Assembly (NCBI GenBank): GCA_026981635.1
Contig: JALSIF010000022.1
Span: forward strand, 1 to 6,261
Length of the DNA stretch: 6,261 nucleotides
From: a bacterium
GTDB taxonomy: Bacteria > 4484-113 > JALSIF01
Direction of reading: 5' to 3'
The notes beneath the pieces are model-generated. The model searched no databases. It had not been told where the DNA came from and saw only the letters and a program-made list of their open reading frames with translations. This document shows positions 5,425 to 6,261 of the stretch, one piece after another. The position numbers and the translations under genes are program-made. Position 1 is the stretch's first letter. Every line of letters begins with the position of its first letter.

Positions 5425-5790
5425 ATGGGTGGAGGAGTAACCCTTGAGCTTCCCCAGCGCTCCCTCTTCACTGAGGACTGGCAGGAGCTTAAACGGGTAT
5501 CTCTGGGAGAGAAGGAGCTGAGGGAGGAGCTTGAGGGCCTCGCCCAGAGCCAGGGCAACCCCTTCCTCCTCTACCAGGCGGAACTTGAACCCGGCCTTGA
5601 CCTTCCCACCCACGCCCACGCCGAGTCCCGCGCCCTGGCCGTAACCAAGGGTGGCATGAAGGTCTATGCCGGCGGACACCTCTACGAGCTCTCCCCGGGT
5701 GATGTGCTCATCGTTCCCTCCCTTACCCCCCACCGCATAGAGGCCGACCCCGAGCAGGGGGTAGCCTACACGGTGATCACCCGCCGCTAG
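5425..5790 (+). CDS. Small single-domain cupin protein
   Basis: 121 residues, with the cupin beta-barrel in the C-terminal two thirds. Motif 1 is P-G-L-D-L-P-T-H-A-H-A-E-S-R (His63, His65) and motif 2 is P-G-D-V-L-I-V-P-S-L-T-P-H-R (His103), giving three histidine ligands for a metal, usually Fe, Mn or Ni. The usual fourth ligand, a Glu three to four residues after the H-x-H, is replaced: Arg69 stands there, and Glu67 is displaced. The first 45 residues are charged and not part of the standard fold. It is cytoplasmic. Cupins of this size include dioxygenases, isomerases and plain binding proteins, so no substrate is assigned. ATG 5425 is the first start in frame and has no ribosome binding site in front; a GGAGGAG lies just inside the gene, with no in-frame start at proper distance. 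It follows the DoxX terminator, so it is probably transcribed separately. Confidence 0.85.
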   Translation: MGGGVTLELPQRSLFTEDWQELKRVSLGEKELREELEGLAQSQGNPFLLYQAELEPGLDLPTHAHAESRALAVTKGGMKVYAGGHLYELSPGDVLIVPSLTPHRIEADPEQGVAYTVITRR

Positions 5791-5894
5791 GGACCGGGAA
5801 GAGCCCCCTCTCCCTGCCCAGCAGAACAAGTTTCCCCCCGGGGCGTCTATCTAGCTAGCTTTGCGCGGCCACACTCGGCCAAGGAGGAACGATC
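5791..5894 (+). other. Intergenic region between the cupin gene and the exported protein gene
   Basis: No gene is seen in these 104 bases. A weak imperfect hairpin (GGGAAGAG with CTCTCCC near 5796-5815) lacks a T-run. CTATCTAGCTAGC around 5847-5859 is the only AT-richer patch and could hold a -10, though no matching -35 is visible. AAGGAGG at 5881-5887 is the ribosome binding site of the next gene. Confidence 0.4.
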
Positions 5895-6261
5895 ATGAAG
5901 CGAAGGGTGTTGGGTGGGCTTGCCCTGTTGGTGATGGTGCTGGTGGTCGCTCTTCCCATGGGCGCCCGGGCCCAGTTTGGCGACCTCTTGGAGACCCTGC
6001 TCAAGGTCGGCGGGGTGGGCCTGATTGTGGACACCTACGGGGAGAAGATTGACCACCTGCTCAACGAGGTGCTGGACAATAGGGGAATCCCCCGCGAAGA
6101 GGCCACCAAGGTGGTCCCCATCCTCTCCCTGGGGCGGGGCGGTTACATCGGCCTGGCCCAGGTGGGCGGCCCCAAGGAGAAGGTGGAGCAGGTTGAGGCG
6201 GTGGTCCAGCTTGAAGCGGAGCTCATCGGCAACAAGCTCCGCGCCAAGGTGCTGGTGCCGG
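5895..6261 (+). CDS. Exported hypothetical protein, 3' partial
   Basis: The reading frame runs off the right edge; 122 complete codons are visible. ATG 5895 is preceded by AAGGAGG at seven bases, an excellent start. Residues 1-26 are a classical Sec signal peptide: positive MKRR, a hydrophobic core to about residue 20, then A-R-A before Gln27, a type I signal peptidase site, with no lipobox cysteine. The mature part begins F-G-D-L-L-E-T-L-L-K-V-G-G-V-G, continues through an amphipathic helix (G-E-K-I-D-H-L-L-N-E-V-L) and a strand region T-K-V-V-P-I-L-S-L-G-R-G-G-Y-I-G-L-A-Q-V-G-G-P, then an acidic helix ending in K-V-L-V-P. I do not recognise a named domain; the GGYIGxAQVxGP block looks like a conserved feature. 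An extracytoplasmic location is firm; the function is unknown. Confidence 0.85.
   Translation, partial: MKRRVLGGLALLVMVLVVALPMGARAQFGDLLETLLKVGGVGLIVDTYGEKIDHLLNEVLDNRGIPREEATKVVPILSLGRGGYIGLAQVGGPKEKVEQVEAVVQLEAELIGNKLRAKVLVP

Noticed and set aside
5353-5829. Minus-strand open frame covering the cupin gene
   Set aside because: It would run through the DoxX terminator and antisense to a gene with intact cupin motifs; no start signals.
5853-5860. AGCTAGCT palindrome upstream of the exported protein gene
   Set aside because: Eight-base single occurrence, too short to support an operator call.

Overview
The window comes from a GC-rich bacterium with strong third-position G/C bias. Start sites include consensus AAGGAG/GGAGGAGG ribosome binding sites, one GTG start, and one or two starts that look leaderless. 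Nothing in it fixes a phylum: every recognisable family (prealbumin-like repeats, TPR, DUF169, BI-1, DoxX, cupin) is widespread. There is no transposase, integrase, CRISPR array, tRNA or rRNA.

Layout. (i) 2-1864 (+) is the 3' part of a gene for a large acidic protein with five tandem carboxypeptidase-regulatory/prealbumin-like beta-sandwich domains at its C-terminus. (ii) It converges on a minus-strand pair: a TPR-type helical-repeat protein (1924-3012) and, upstream of it, a DUF169 protein (3108-3938). A strong hairpin at 1912-1948 separates the convergent genes and contains the stop codon of the TPR gene. (iii) After a divergent intergenic region, four plus-strand genes follow: a seven-helix BI-1/YetJ-family membrane protein (4078-4803), a DoxX-family four-helix membrane protein (4892-5356), a small cupin (5425-5790) and the start of an exported hypothetical protein (5895 to the window end).

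The plus-strand genes on the right do not look like one tight operon. They are spaced about 70-105 bp apart. The DoxX gene has its own sigma-70-like promoter and a clear intrinsic terminator, and the cupin gene has a -10-like TAAACT placed so that transcription would begin at its ATG. No common pathway can be shown. BI-1 proteins are membrane ion/calcium-leak channels or stress proteins, DoxX proteins are often tied to redox or quinone chemistry, and cupins bind metals, so an envelope or stress theme is possible but only inferred.

The most distinctive feature is the repeat protein. Its first four repeats follow an A-B-A-B pattern, implying duplication of a two-domain unit. It has three lysines and no cysteine in about 620 visible residues, so the Lys-Asn isopeptide stabilisation of similar Gram-positive surface domains is essentially unavailable. 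I see no clear evidence of a wholly new multi-gene system here.
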